A DNA stretch of 64,000 nucleotides, taken from positions 20,278,847 to 20,342,846 of the forward strand of contig CM057230.1 in assembly GCA_029891385.1 (NCBI GenBank), given 5' to 3'. A program made the position numbers and the translations under genes. Source of the stretch: Erythroxylum novogranatense (lineage: Eukaryota; Streptophyta; Magnoliopsida; Malpighiales; Erythroxylaceae). The notes under the pieces are model-generated. The model saw nothing but the letters and a program-made list of their open reading frames with translations. It did no database searches and was not told the DNA's origin. Shown here one piece after another: positions 23,101 through 34,153 of the stretch. The number at the start of each line of letters is the position of its first letter. The first letter of the stretch is position 1.

Positions 23101-24355
23101 GTTTCACAATTCCTCAAATAACTATAAATTCTAACAGTTTCTTCTTTAGTGGTTAATGATCCCCTAAAAGCATTCCACGTTACAGCATTTATATATAGCA
23201 CCACTTCAGATACAATGGCGTAAAACATTGGGGTGTAAGGATCATATGGTAACAGTTTGAGAAGTTTCTTCAAACCATTTTAAGCAATATTTTCAGCCTT
23301 AAAAGCGATATATAACATTTGTTTAGCTGCTTGTTCCAAGCATCATTGTATTGATTTACAGAAACAGAGAAGTGATCCACCTGAATAACATAAACCACTG
23401 CATTGATTGTAAAGAAACTTGGTCTAAGTCCATCAGTAGATACAGCACGTGCCTGTCAAATTTAATTAATGTCAGAAGCAGATAAATATACTCCAAAGTA
23501 GACCAAACAATTGACTAAGCAAATGAACGTAACCTGGTAATAAATCTCTGCCCAGAAGAGGACCAAAAGCGCGTAAGTTGTAAAGAAAGCAAGACTTGGC
23601 AAATCAAGTAGGATGTGTTGCAAAATCTAGCCAATGCAAGCCATCAAGCCACATATTAGGTACAAGCATAGACACCAAAAGTTAAATCAGAAAACACTAA
23701 TCAACATAAGACCACCAACCACTGGACGTATATGTTGCACGTCCCGACGGAAAACAAATACTACACATCGAACTGCAAATCAGGAGAAAAAGTAAAAGAC
23801 CATATAATAACATCAGAAATCCAGGAATTAAAAAACATTAACACTCAACATCAAGAGATACTAACCCCCATTGACCAAGAAATTGAGGAAGTGGAAAACC
23901 TTCTGAGTGGTCCAACCATACTCCGGAACTCTCAATTGAATACGTACCAATTGAACCTAATGCCGAAACATAATACAATTTCCTAAGCATGAAACCAATC
24001 GAGAAAAATAAAAACATACGCAAAATCATGCAGGAAAGCCTCCAAAAAGCCGGAAACCCTAGAGAAACATCAATTACAAACTGCATCGGTTGACAATAAT
24101 AATCAGCAAAATTAAAATTAAAAGTTTTATTATTATTATGAACAAGAGTCGTAGTTAAAGGTATGTGAAATTGAGAAGAGAAAAGCCGGCGGTTACAAGA
24201 GCGACAACGGCGACTAGCCCGTATAATACTGCAAGGACGTGGAAGATAGAGTCCTGCCACTCGACCGATTCGTTAATATGATGCCACCAGCTATGCGCTT
24301 CTTTCAAATTCAACGCTACGACCTCCGCCATTGCTGCGGCGCCGCCGCGTGCCAT
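20120..24355 (-). CDS. TOM1/TOM3-type multipass membrane protein (tobamovirus multiplication host factor family), 11 exons
   Basis: This plant-encoded tonoplast/endomembrane family (DUF1084, THH1/TOM1/TOM3) is known as a host factor that tobamovirus replication complexes use; its normal role may be GPCR-like or Rab-linked. Exons in gene order: 24355-24197, 23956-23866, 23772-23720, 23626-23534, 23452-23381, 22097-22025, 21944-21899, 21347-21284, 21196-21143, 20860-20783, 20212-20120. All junctions are GT-AG and the sum is 876 nt, 291 residues. Signatures: [85 protein letters not shown], and a tail [16 protein letters not shown]. About seven hydrophobic segments are seen. It resembles TOM3/THH1 more than TOM1 in its Ala-rich N-terminus. 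ATG 24355 is preferred over a GTG just upstream. The gene appears intact. Confidence 0.93.
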
Positions 24356-25700
24356 CACTCGCCTGAGATTGTTGTCTTCTTCTTTTTCTGTTTCTTTTTC
24401 TTAATTCGTGTTCTTTAAATTTAAATTATGGAAACCCAATCCAATCAGAATAAGAAAGAAACAGTCAAGAAGAAGAAGAAGAAGGAGAAGAGCTCCCTTT
24501 ATTAGATTTGAATGATCTAATTTTGTCTTAATCAAACAATTAATGAGGTGAGTACATCAAATAGTTAGCTTTAAACCAGTATGGTTGGTTTCTAGTTTGT
24601 CAATTAATTTGGAATGTTTGTGTTTTAGGGTGTTCCGGAAAAATGCCACGTCATCATCATGTCGTACCTTTTCACATCACACCCCATCCTTCCTCTTTTA
24701 CGGGCCCCTATCTTGTCCCTACCCTGTCTCCCTCATCTCCATCTGAGCCATCCAATTATGTGGGATCTACCAGAATGAGTGGCTCAAATGGAGGAGGATA
24801 GGGTAGGGACAAAGTAGAGGGTCAGAGGATCTCACGCCCTCTTTTACAGGTGTTGCTTCACCTTCTTCTTAACCGTCTCCTGTTGTTAGAGATCAAATTA
24901 TACAAATTTTATTTATCTCATTTTAGAATATTTTAATTATTTTTAGTTATTAAAATTAGGCTTGGCCAGGCCCAACTCACTCCGACCTAATTTGATCCAA
25001 TTCACCTCAGTCTGATTCTATTTCAATCTCATCAAACCTAATTGAGTTGAGTTTCAATCTGTCTAAGCTTAGTTAGACTTGGCCCAGATAGGGCGTTGGA
25101 TAGGAGTTGGGCCCAAAAATATTGTTCGAGCTCAGCCCGAGCCATCGTCACGCATAATTGAAGAGTAATTTATTGTATTGGAAAATTGTTTTGAGTGTGA
25201 GGACTTTATTAAACATAACAAAATTCTTAAGCTAGTTATTTTGGCCTCTTTATCTCTAGGAACCCTTCTTTTGTAGGCATCATTTTGGATAATCTTTTGC
25301 ATTATTTTTTTATTATTATATCTGTATATGAGGTTTATCGAAAACAACTTCTCTATTATATGAAAATAAAGCTGCGTATTATCAAATATTTTCAGATTCC
25401 GCTTTATCACGAAACTTCACACTGAATATGATTACGATAAGCAAAAATTTACATGCGATTAATATGCATTATTTATGACAATCATTATTATTTCAATCTT
25501 TTTTTTTGAAAATGACAATTTAGTAAAAATATTTTTAAAATAAACGAAAATGTCTAGTTTTAATAAAATTTTGTATAGTTGAAGGTATTTTGCGATCAGA
25601 AAATTTAATAATAATTATTATTTAATAGAACTACATTCAACTACAATCAACTAGAGCCCTGAAAAGCAATCAATGAACTTATTCGGAAATTTCCGAAATG
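24356..25700. other. Intergenic region upstream of the TOM-type gene and downstream of the STOP1-like gene
   Basis: Begins with the TOM-type leader, rich in agaagaagaag near 24467-24490. A 136-bp foldback element sits at 24702-24837. A GC-richer patch at about 24955-25135 (cttggccaggcccaactcactcc ... ggagttgggccc) resembles a dispersed plant repeat with inverted ends. The rest is AT-rich with no coding support. Confidence 0.55.
24702..24837. mobile_element. Short foldback MITE candidate with 10-bp flanking duplication
   Basis: The 10-mer cctcttttac is present at 24692-24701 and 24838-24847, flanking a 136-bp segment. Inside, an inverted repeat pairs about 24710-24750 (tgtccctaccct ... tctgagcca) with about 24779-24815 (tggctcaaatgg ... 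agggtagggaca). The outermost 15-20 bases pair poorly, so the left end may be slightly truncated or diverged. A 9-10 bp duplication would suit a Mutator-type MITE; this is inference. It is about 350-480 bp upstream of the TOM-type ATG, in likely promoter space. Confidence 0.65.
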
Positions 25701-27230
25701 TCAAGAAAATTTGTTGGAGCTGGACTCTCCCCTGCTTTTCTGATTATATTCAGAAGCCTCAGACAGTAGGAAGGAGAATGAAGTTTCTGAATCATCAAAA
25801 AAGGATCGCTGGAACTCTTGAAATCTTGCAAAATTTAGTGTTTCAGTGTTCAATGGCAAGGAATAACTGGCAGATTCATCAAAACTCCCCTTCGCTGGGC
25901 CAAAGCTGAAATCCATACTTCCAACTGTGTTACCTGTTTCTTTGTTGTCCATTTTATCAGATGAGGCAGCCTGTCGACTAGTTTCTTCGTGGGGAATTGC
26001 TGGGGTGTGACCTTGGAACAAAGCAATGTGTCCGAAGAGCTTATCTTTCCTTGAAAAGGTTGTGCCACAGGAACATAGCCATTTGTCTTTGCCACAATGT
26101 TTCTCGTGAGTTTTGAGGTCCGCCAGGACGGAGAATTTCTTGTTGTTGCATCTGCTGCAGGTGTAGGCTTTGTCACAATGGGTTCTCTTGTAATGATTTT
26201 TGACACAAAGGATGGTTTTCAGAGGCTGAAACTTTTTGTGATCTTTGTTCCTCTTGCAGCCAGCAAAGGGGCAGGAATACCTCTTAATAAGCACCGGCTC
26301 CGAGCTCGATTCCTGGTGTGGTTTCGCAAGTGCAGCAGGAGATTTGTACTCGTCACCGTGACCCCTCATATGCATCCTTAAGTTTGCATCTCTTTTAAAA
26401 CCCTTCCCACATATCGTGCAGAAGTGCGTATGTGGTGCAAGGATTTCGTCTTTTTCCAGTTGTAAGATCTCATAGGAACCAGGTAGAAGATTCTCTCCTT
26501 CATCAGCATCTTCTTCATCTTTCAGTTCATGTTCTTCAGCAGAGTGGTTTGGCTCAGAAACATTATGTCCACAACCATGTTGTAAGAACTGTGAATGTAC
26601 ACTGTTGTTCGCGATCTCCCCAGAAGAAAAATGAAATCCATCAGGTTGTTCAAGCTGTCCATTTGAAGGAGTGGCTGTAGGGAGATTACGCCTCACTGTT
26701 GCAGATGGGAGAAGACTTCCTGCAGTGGAGATCAACTGAACTATTACGGAAGTGATTTCAGCTGTGATCAATTGTTGGCGCTGAGCTAAAAGTTGACCGG
26801 GCTGCCCTGAAATCTGGCCCTTCTGGACAGCAATAGAACCCACCATATCTTGAAGCTGATGAATCTTTTGGTCTAGGAAAGAAAGATTGTTCAGCATAGC
26901 TCTAGGGTCCCAATCTTGCATTTTGTCAGCTTGAAATGTCGATTTGATTTGATTACCAGAGATGTGAGATTGAGAAGTTCCGGTTTCAGATGGTATATTG
27001 AATTCTAGTAAAGATGGTTCCATCTTATGTCCACTATCTTCCCACCTCCGCTGCTGTTCTGGCATTCTGAAATTTGTGAAAAATGGGTTCTCTGAGGATA
27101 TCTTTTTTCCAAATTCATTCTCCATAGGTGTAGATTCGTCCCATGAGTCTGCATATAGCCTATCTTGACGATCCATTAACAAGTCTGTTGGTTCGAAGAT
27201 CCAGTGGTGATCAAAACTGGAACTCAGCAT
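25701..27230 (-). CDS. STOP1: STOP1-like C2H2 zinc-finger transcription factor
   Basis: STOP1 is the nuclear regulator of proton and aluminium tolerance, controlling organic acid transporters such as ALMT1. The single coding exon of 509 residues has the family N-terminal motif WDPRAMLNNLSFLDQKIHQLQ, then four fingers: CTICGKGFKRDANLRMHMRGH (near 271), CPFAGCKRNKDHKKF with its downstream H/C (near 320), CSRCNNKKFSVLADLKTHEKHC, and CSCGTTFSRKDKLFGH (near 390). The conserved C-terminal FDDSETSFSFLLSE is present. Start is uncertain: ATG 27230 opens the frame, but ATG 27176 (MDRQDRLYADSW) fits homologues at least as well. A 5' UTR exon probably ends at a GTAAGAG donor at 28038, making a leader intron of about 0.8 kb. 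STOP1 is mainly regulated after translation (known), so little can be read from the promoter. Confidence 0.9.
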   Translation of the reverse strand: MLSSSFDHHWIFEPTDLLMDRQDRLYADSWDESTPMENEFGKKISSENPFFTNFRMPEQQRRWEDSGHKMEPSLLEFNIPSETGTSQSHISGNQIKSTFQADKMQDWDPRAMLNNLSFLDQKIHQLQDMVGSIAVQKGQISGQPGQLLAQRQQLITAEITSVIVQLISTAGSLLPSATVRRNLPTATPSNGQLEQPDGFHFSSGEIANNSVHSQFLQHGCGHNVSEPNHSAEEHELKDEEDADEGENLLPGSYEILQLEKDEILAPHTHFCTICGKGFKRDANLRMHMRGHGDEYKSPAALAKPHQESSSEPVLIKRYSCPFAGCKRNKDHKKFQPLKTILCVKNHYKRTHCDKAYTCSRCNNKKFSVLADLKTHEKHCGKDKWLCSCGTTFSRKDKLFGHIALFQGHTPAIPHEETSRQAASSDKMDNKETGNTVGSMDFSFGPAKGSFDESASYSLPLNTETLNFARFQEFQRSFFDDSETSFSFLLSEASEYNQKSRGESSSNKFS

Positions 27231-28037
27231 TGCATCAGAAGATTAGTTTACAATCTTATGTCTTAAAGGAATTGGATATATAGCTATATTATCAACTTAT
27301 GAACAACATTCGGACTCCTCAGAAACACATCATAGAGATAAGCTCAAAGCAGCGTAAATCAGTTAGCCCTTAATTATCAAACTATGTAAAATTTAATTTT
27401 CGTAAAGTAAATGACATTAGAGACTCCTCAAGTTGAAACGCTAGGCAAACATAGAAGCTGCTTTTGTTCTTCCGTAGTCCACTAGTGAACAAAGTTACAA
27501 GCTAACAATCAGGAATTTTGTCAAATACCAATGGTCAACGAGATTCACGAAACCATTCCAGGTTTCCCCCAGAACCCATCTCAGGAAAGCGAACCAGGGC
27601 ATTCACTTCAATTGTAAGAAAGAGAATGGATGATGACTGCTGCTTAATGCAGTTGATTTCTAATCCTGAGTGTAAAACAGTATCAGAAGTCGCCTCTTTC
27701 ATTATTTCCTCTTGTTATCTCCCAAAAGACAGCTTTTATCAAACAAGTAGGGAAGAAAAGGGAGGGAATGCTTAAGATTATTGTCGACACTAAGTTTGTT
27801 GGGATTAGAATGATTACCCATAAGCCCAAATGTGGTTTCGGGACAGTTTATGAGCTATTCAAAGCAAGGAACTATCAGAAGATCCCGATATTTGTTCAAA
27901 ACCAACAATCGAACATCAATAAAGCACAAGGAACAACAAGAGTAATCACATAGTTCAGAATTGCAATTATGATAAAATCGTAATAGAAAAGGATCGTGCT
28001 TTGACCAACAAAGAGAAATCAAAAGAAAGACTCTTAC

Positions 28038-28350
28038 CAGAGTCAAAAAGATTGCCTGAGATGGTTGGTTCATCTGGGTTGGCGGTAATCAGAAAAAAGA
28101 GAGAGAGCGAAAGAGGAAATTGGTCAATCTTAAATCTTTCATGGGCACCGTAATAATACCAACATCCATCAGTAAGATCAGGTTTGTTTGGAAGTCAAAG
28201 ATGAGCCCCCATGAGTAGTCAACATTTAAATCAGTAAAGTTTCCACCTTGATTAAAGAGATGCAACTCATTGGTGAAGAGGATCGGTGGGTGAGTGGAAA
28301 GAAAGAAATGAGAACCTTCTTCTTCTTTGCTCCGCTCTGTTTTGGTGGGC
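28038..28350 (-). other. Probable 5' UTR exon of the STOP1-like gene
   Basis: On the minus strand a strong donor (CTG|GTAAGAG at 28037/28038) follows a purine/pyrimidine-rich leader (gagagagagcgaaagagg complement near 28100). No credible protein frame is present. The right-hand limit is a guess; the matching acceptor upstream of 27230 was not settled. Confidence 0.45.
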
Positions 28351-30908
28351 AACCATGAAACAGAGCATCATAATAAGGAGACAAAAGGGTCTTTGAAAGT
28401 TGTAAACACTCATTGGAGATTGAAGATCGGATGTGGGGTCCGCTCTCCAAGTAGCTTGATTCTCTTTGCTCTCTTTACCATCCAACTAAGATGCTTCCCT
28501 TCCCATTATTTTAATTGGTTTCACATAGCTTTAAACAACTGGAGATCAAATATAAACTCCAAAGAAACAGACTTTAAGAGGTAAAATTAATTAAAAAGAC
28601 ATATGCATGCATATGTTTAGAGGCCTAGGTTTTGGCATTATCTTGGGGAGGATGAATCGGGAAGAGGGAGGCGAAGCTAAAATAAATGTTTACGAATGAA
28701 GCAAGTAGTTGAAAATGTGTAATTGGGTAGTCGGCAATGAACTCTCGCTCAAGGGTCATGGGACGCATGTCAAGAGTTTCGAGTGGAAGTAGGAGCTCAC
28801 TAATTTATGCGTGCGACCGTGGCTTCCAAGAAGCTTGCAGAGTTTAGATCCGGGTGGTTTCAAAGTTATTTCCTTCAGGATAATGTAACTCAAGTGATAA
28901 CCATACTCGACTGAACTACTTGGACATCAATCTTAAACTAATCTGTGTTGGCTTTCGGATCCGGTTTGTGTTTCAAATAATACAATTTGAAAAATCAACG
29001 CCCTGCATGGTTCAGTTGAAACATAATGTCCATGGCAGTCAGTTAAACTTCTTCTGCACAGTTACCTGCCAGCTTCCTTCAAAAGTCTTACAGGGGCTGT
29101 TTGGAAACAGCATAATTGTATTGAATTCAATTCGGCTGTTTGGAAACAAAAAAAATGGGATGAGTTCAATTTGTGCATGTAATTAAAACTCATCTCCTTT
29201 ACAAATTAAATTCACTCCTCCAAGTATCAAAATTGAATTCATGTAAGTGATTGACTTGTTGCCTTACACTATATTATCATAGGATGTTTGTATTTCTGCT
29301 GCAACCTCCATAGTATTAAAAGGTAAAGCTTCTTGTGTCACACACACATTCAAAGTAGTGTTTTAATAAAAATATGAAAATTTTCACATATTTTAGCCTG
29401 ATAAATAATATTTATATATGATTAATCACCAAATTAATTTTCCTTTATTTTTATATTTAAAATTATAATTTTACATTAATTATGAAATCATTATTGTAAA
29501 TTTAAAGAAAATGAGATTTTTTAAAAATAAAGAATAAATCATAAAATTCTTTAATCAAACTGTATCAATTTATGCACATCTTTTTCAATTTTATAATAAT
29601 AATTAAAAAATTTTTATTTTTTAGTCAAGGATAAAATGTTATATAAAATAATTAAATTATTTTGATTGTATTTCAAAAGTGTAACTGAATTCAATTTCAA
29701 TTCAATATTACTAGATTGTTTCAAACGATGTAAATTAAATTCAATTCAATCTTATTAATGTAATCGAATTCAATTCGTTAATAAATTCAATTCGAATGTT
29801 TCCAAACAACCTATTAATTTACTTAATGTAAGCTCCTTTTGCTAGTTTATCAATTTTCGACTGGGACATCTAACATGCTGCCTGCTGCTAAAAAAAAAAA
29901 ATCAGTTCTGTGACAACATTTCAAAACAAGATAGCTGGTAGGAAGAACAAGAACATAAGTTTCATATAAGAGAATGGAGCTGGAGCTGGAGCTGGATGCA
30001 TTTTCGAGCTGTAGCTTTTCCACACAAGTCTTACTCTCAGATTGATTGGAGTTGGACATATGATCCCTCAATTACATCCATCCAAATCGATGCCCTACAT
30101 CAGTAACCGTGTTCAATAATAGACGTTGCTCAATGTTCTTACATTTTGATGCCAGTAGTCTCAAAGCACAGAGCTGGAACAGTAACCATTAGATATGTGA
30201 ACGGTCTGAAAGATGGATAATACATAGAGTAGGCTGTGATGACACTGCTTGAGTGTCCATTTAATAGACAAATAAGATACTTCTAACATGATACCCTCCA
30301 CCCATCAGACCACACTCACCATGAACCACCTCTTTGCAGACTTTGTTGTATCAGAAAAATTCAAACTAAACGTGACTGCAATGCCGCACACTTTTACTAG
30401 TTACACAGTAATGAATTTTCTTTATTATGTATGAAACTCAGATTTTCAAGTGTTCCAAACATAATTCGAAATTTCCAGCAAGACAATAAAAGGTAGTATC
30501 TAGTGGATCGTTCATAAAAATTATGTTGAGCAACTATATGAAAACTGCAACTATTTTGTGAACACAGAAACTGGTAAAAGAATTTTGATTACCCTTCTTG
30601 TCAACCAGTAAACTTGGTACCTTCGTATAACCATTCCTGGCTAGCTCTCCAAGGCAAAGGTAGCAATTAAAATCTTTGTTACTCTGCCAGTAGAGCCTGC
30701 ACCATCTGCAACTCCTACAATCCTGTTCTTCTTTAATATTTCTCTCTCTCTCTCTCTTGCAAATCTATGTCGTTTCTTATGCCTACATGTTCATAATTAT
30801 GCAAGTATTTGTAATCATATTCACCTTGATCTCCATACATCAATCTAGAGCTCTGGCTACAAGGATCGTTGCCTCCTGCAGATTTAGAATGAGCCACTAA
30901 ACCTTTGT
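28351..30908. other. Intergenic region between the STOP1-like gene and nMAT3
   Basis: Holds the STOP1 promoter side, the MITE candidate at 29092-29812, and the nMAT3 3' flank. A (CT)9-type microsatellite lies at about 30740-30757. Short open frames here look like chance. No other gene was recognised. Confidence 0.5.
29092..29812. mobile_element. MITE candidate with GTTTGGAAAC ends, about 720 bp
   Basis: The left end aggggctgtttggaaac (29092-29108) is matched in reverse complement by gtttccaaacaacct (29798-29812). Subterminal sequence is also inverted (tattgaattcaattcg left; cgaattcaattcg and attcaattcgaatg right). The left end motif is repeated internally as cggctgtttggaaac at 29133-29147, giving a short duplication of the terminus. 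The interior is AT-rich and non-coding. I could not identify a clear target duplication, so the hAT or PIF/Harbinger assignment is open. Confidence 0.6.
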
Positions 30909-33212
30909 TCAGTATCCTAAAGTGCAATCTATATCTTGAAGTGTAATTTTTCCAATATACAAGTCACTTTTGTGATCAGAACAAAGCGGGAGACAAATCC
31001 GATTCAAATTTTCATGAATTGCACCCATCCCAGGAACCCACTTCTCTTTGTCCATTGGGCTCACACTTAGAATACTCTGCAGTAACCGTACGTGATAGAT
31101 AATAGTGTCTGTTCTATCACAGAAATGAGCAGCACAAATATGTGAGGGCTCTTCAGAAGCAAGTCTGACCAACACCATAGATAACACTCCATCTACAGGA
31201 TTTGGATCTGAAAGATTTTTATCTCCCATCATCTTTACTTCTCTTTCTGTCGGAAAGTGCATTTCTTCTTCTCCGTGGATGTTAAATACTTTCAGATCTT
31301 TGGAGTAATGTTTAATGGCCTCACGTTTTGTTGCTTCATGCTTTTCTGCCAAGGTCAAAATACAAGAAAACCTCATGTGGTAGCTGACAACAGTTTTTAC
31401 CACTTTGAAGTTATGGCAGCAACAAAAGAAATCAAGCCATCTTCTCCCAACACCTGCATACCACTTGATAATGTCAGCATCTTCCAAAGAAGTAAGCAGA
31501 CTGATCGGCCTTGGACGACCCATGTGGTTTGTAAACCCTACCATCTTAATGGCTTTCCTCACAAGTTCAACGGGTGCACAAACCTTCATGCAAAGCTTTG
31601 TCAAATCCTCCACTGTTCTCTTAGCATACTTTCTTTCTTCCTCTTCTTCAGCCCTCCTCTTTTCTTCCTCCATTGCCTTCATAGCTTTGACTGGAGACAA
31701 GTGCTTCTCCACCTGTTCTTGGAAATTGTCATAGGCATCAACAAGCCCTTGAGGCAGTTGATTCCTAATATGACTTAGTGACAGAAAATCACCTGTAGTC
31801 AGCATCCTATGCCATGTCCAACGATCTTCCAAGGACTCCATAAACTCTTGAATCACTTCATCTGCCCAAGTTGCAAAGATTTCTTGCACTTCATTCTCAA
31901 TTTGAAAATCAAATTTGAATTCATGACCTGTTTTCAACTTCTTAAATACATTATGCAACAATTTTAAGCCTAATTTCTTCCTATTCCTCTCCCTTGCATT
32001 CTTCAACTCCAAAGCCTTAACTTCTTTCTGTCGAAGATACTTCTTTCTAGCTCTAATTGCTTTTTCTGACATAGGAGGCCGCAAAACTGAAGGTGGGACG
32101 GCTTGCAATTCCATACCCAAAAAAGCAATTTTCTCTGAAACTGCACTGTGTATGGCCGTTTTCACTTTATCAACCTTCAATTCCAGTTTCTCTTCTAAAA
32201 GCCTTAGAACCCGACTCTTCAAATCCATAGCCAACATCTTTCGTCCTGAAGTGATTACTAATATCTCATCCAAGAACCTCACTGCATGTATCTTCACTGG
32301 CTTGTAAAAAGAATTATGCTGTTCATCAATCTCATTCTTTTCAAATTTCATATTCTTTTCTTTGATTTTTAGACGCATTTCTTGAATTTCTTTATCAAAC
32401 CCATTAAAATAAATATTAAGTAAAATTGAACAGAGCCCACATTCTTGAGGAAATCCTCTTCCCAAATAGAGCCCTCCCAATTCAATTCTCAACACTCGAC
32501 ATTGAAATAAACGCATAATCACATCAATCAAAATTACATCCTTAATTTTCTCTCCTATAAACGAACACAACTTATCCATATTCCTCTTATCAAACTCATT
32601 ACAATTGAAATGAACATTAAACCACCAGCTTGGGTTCTCCACAGAATTCTTTAGATACCTTATAGCCGTATGACGCCCCATATTGGCACGCCCTCCATAA
32701 GAGAAAGTAAGAAACCGATCATCATATACATTCTCTAACACAATCCTAATAGTTTCAACAAAAACTTTGAGTTTCAAGTTGGGCAAAGTCAAGGTCTCAC
32801 CTTTACCACTCAATGTGACACAATTAGATTCAACACTGAACCGGTTCTCAAAAATCTCACGACCCAGTTCCTCAATTGAGAAACGCTTCGAGACCAAGCT
32901 GTAAAGGCAAGAACTTGAGTCTCTCAAATCGTCGGCGGGGTGATAGGTAATGAGGTTTTGGCAGGCTGTGAGGAGAACAGAAGGTGAAGCAACAACATTT
33001 TGGGTAAGATTGAAGAACTTGCCATGACAGAACTGGGACAAAACTAGAGTTTTGAGTTGGCCTTTAGTTAGGGGTTTAGTAGAGTCGTTGTGGTGACATG
33101 GGGTTTTAGGAATGGTGTTGGTAGGGTTTAAGGGCAAGGTTGAATACAGGAGTTGAAGTGAAGGAGATAGATGAGGCAACAGTCTGCGATCAAATTTTGC
33201 AAGAGACAGCAT
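30909..33212 (-). CDS. nMAT3: Nuclear-encoded mitochondrial group II intron maturase, nMAT3-like
   Basis: These nucleus-encoded maturases are imported to mitochondria and help group II introns, mostly in nad genes, to splice. The intronless frame gives 767 residues. The N-terminus (MLSLAKFDRRLLPHL...) is basic and hydrophobic as expected of a targeting peptide. An RT-like domain follows (FSYGGRANMGRHTAIRYL; LGGLYLGRGFPQECGLCSIL near 245-265). The catalytic YADD position reads FLDE (residues 313-316), so polymerase activity is presumably lost. The maturase X domain follows, with RPRPISLLTSLEDADIIKWY and RRWLDFFCCCHNF, then LRFSCILTLAEKH and a C-terminal GKITLQDID. An Arg/Glu-rich coiled-coil segment lies near residue 525-545 (EEEKRRAEEEEERKYAKR). 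Assignment to nMAT3 rather than nMAT4 rests on remembered features and is moderately sure. Confidence 0.88.
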   Translation of the reverse strand: MLSLAKFDRRLLPHLSPSLQLLYSTLPLNPTNTIPKTPCHHNDSTKPLTKGQLKTLVLSQFCHGKFFNLTQNVVASPSVLLTACQNLITYHPADDLRDSSSCLYSLVSKRFSIEELGREIFENRFSVESNCVTLSGKGETLTLPNLKLKVFVETIRIVLENVYDDRFLTFSYGGRANMGRHTAIRYLKNSVENPSWWFNVHFNCNEFDKRNMDKLCSFIGEKIKDVILIDVIMRLFQCRVLRIELGGLYLGRGFPQECGLCSILLNIYFNGFDKEIQEMRLKIKEKNMKFEKNEIDEQHNSFYKPVKIHAVRFLDEILVITSGRKMLAMDLKSRVLRLLEEKLELKVDKVKTAIHSAVSEKIAFLGMELQAVPPSVLRPPMSEKAIRARKKYLRQKEVKALELKNARERNRKKLGLKLLHNVFKKLKTGHEFKFDFQIENEVQEIFATWADEVIQEFMESLEDRWTWHRMLTTGDFLSLSHIRNQLPQGLVDAYDNFQEQVEKHLSPVKAMKAMEEEKRRAEEEEERKYAKRTVEDLTKLCMKVCAPVELVRKAIKMVGFTNHMGRPRPISLLTSLEDADIIKWYAGVGRRWLDFFCCCHNFKVVKTVVSYHMRFSCILTLAEKHEATKREAIKHYSKDLKVFNIHGEEEMHFPTEREVKMMGDKNLSDPNPVDGVLSMVLVRLASEEPSHICAAHFCDRTDTIIYHVRLLQSILSVSPMDKEKWVPGMGAIHENLNRICLPLCSDHKSDLYIGKITLQDIDCTLGY

Positions 33213-34153
33213 TTAGATATTGACAGAAAGAGACATTAGGAGACAGAGGGATAGTTAAAAACCTGCAAGTGTTGAGCTTGGCAAGAGAAGTTTGGAGCTT
33301 GGAGTCTTTGGACACTCGCACTTCCTACTTCTGCTGTTCTTCAGTGGAACGCAGACGCGTGTCTATGGAAATTGTGAAAAGACATCTTTGACAAATGCGG
33401 TTCTTTGTATTATTAATATTTGTTGATTTTTTTACTTTTTAATTTAATTTATTGTAACTACTTTTATAAATTAATAATATCTTATAAATTGAAATAAATT
33501 GTTATTCATTAATATATTTTAATTAATAATATAGAAATATAATTAATTAATTAATTTTTTTATTTTATTATATTTTATTTTCAATTTTCTTTTAAATAAA
33601 AACAAAATCATGTTTAGTTAATAATGTTAATGTAGTTATATTTTTATATTTTTATCATGGATAAAATTATATATTAGATAAAATTTAATTAATTAAAAAA
33701 TTATTTTAATATCTTATATAATATTTATTAACAAATTATTACTAAATTTATTTTATTTATTAACATAAACATTTTAAAATTAACCTTTTATTTAAAAGTT
33801 AATGTTTATTTTAAATATATTTTGATTATTATTTGAAATTTATATATTTTGAAGATATTTTAAATTTAGTTATATTTATTAATAACTATTAATTTAATTA
33901 CAAAGTATTAAGTAAAATTAAATTATTCATAATTTTATTAATAATTAATTTCAATTAACTAAATATATAATATTAAATTAAATTATTCATAATTCTTATT
34001 AAATATTTATATATTAAATAGTTAAACAATATATATTTAGGTGATACTAAATCAAAAAAAAACCCTCTTTTGTGTTTTTGTGTGTGTATATATATATATA
34101 TATATAGTCTTGCTTATTAATGTATGAAAGTGTACCAAAATTAAGTATATGAA
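33213..34153. other. AT-rich intergenic region, with (TA)n microsatellite
   Basis: The nMAT3 leader and promoter lie near 33213-33400. From 33400 to 34100 the sequence is nearly all A/T without coding potential. A (TG)/(TA) microsatellite is at about 34078-34106, just beyond the stop codon of the NPH3-type gene. Confidence 0.6.

Noticed and set aside
23838..24260. 140-codon minus-strand open frame
   Set aside because: It reads TOM-type exons 1 and 2 in the wrong frame plus their intron; the correct exons give the conserved protein.
31257..31778. 173-codon plus-strand open frame
   Set aside because: It is antisense to nMAT3, whose 767-residue frame carries clear domains.
34078..34106. (TA)n tract as a promoter element
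   Set aside because: It is a microsatellite beyond the stop codon of the NPH3-type gene, with no transcript start nearby.
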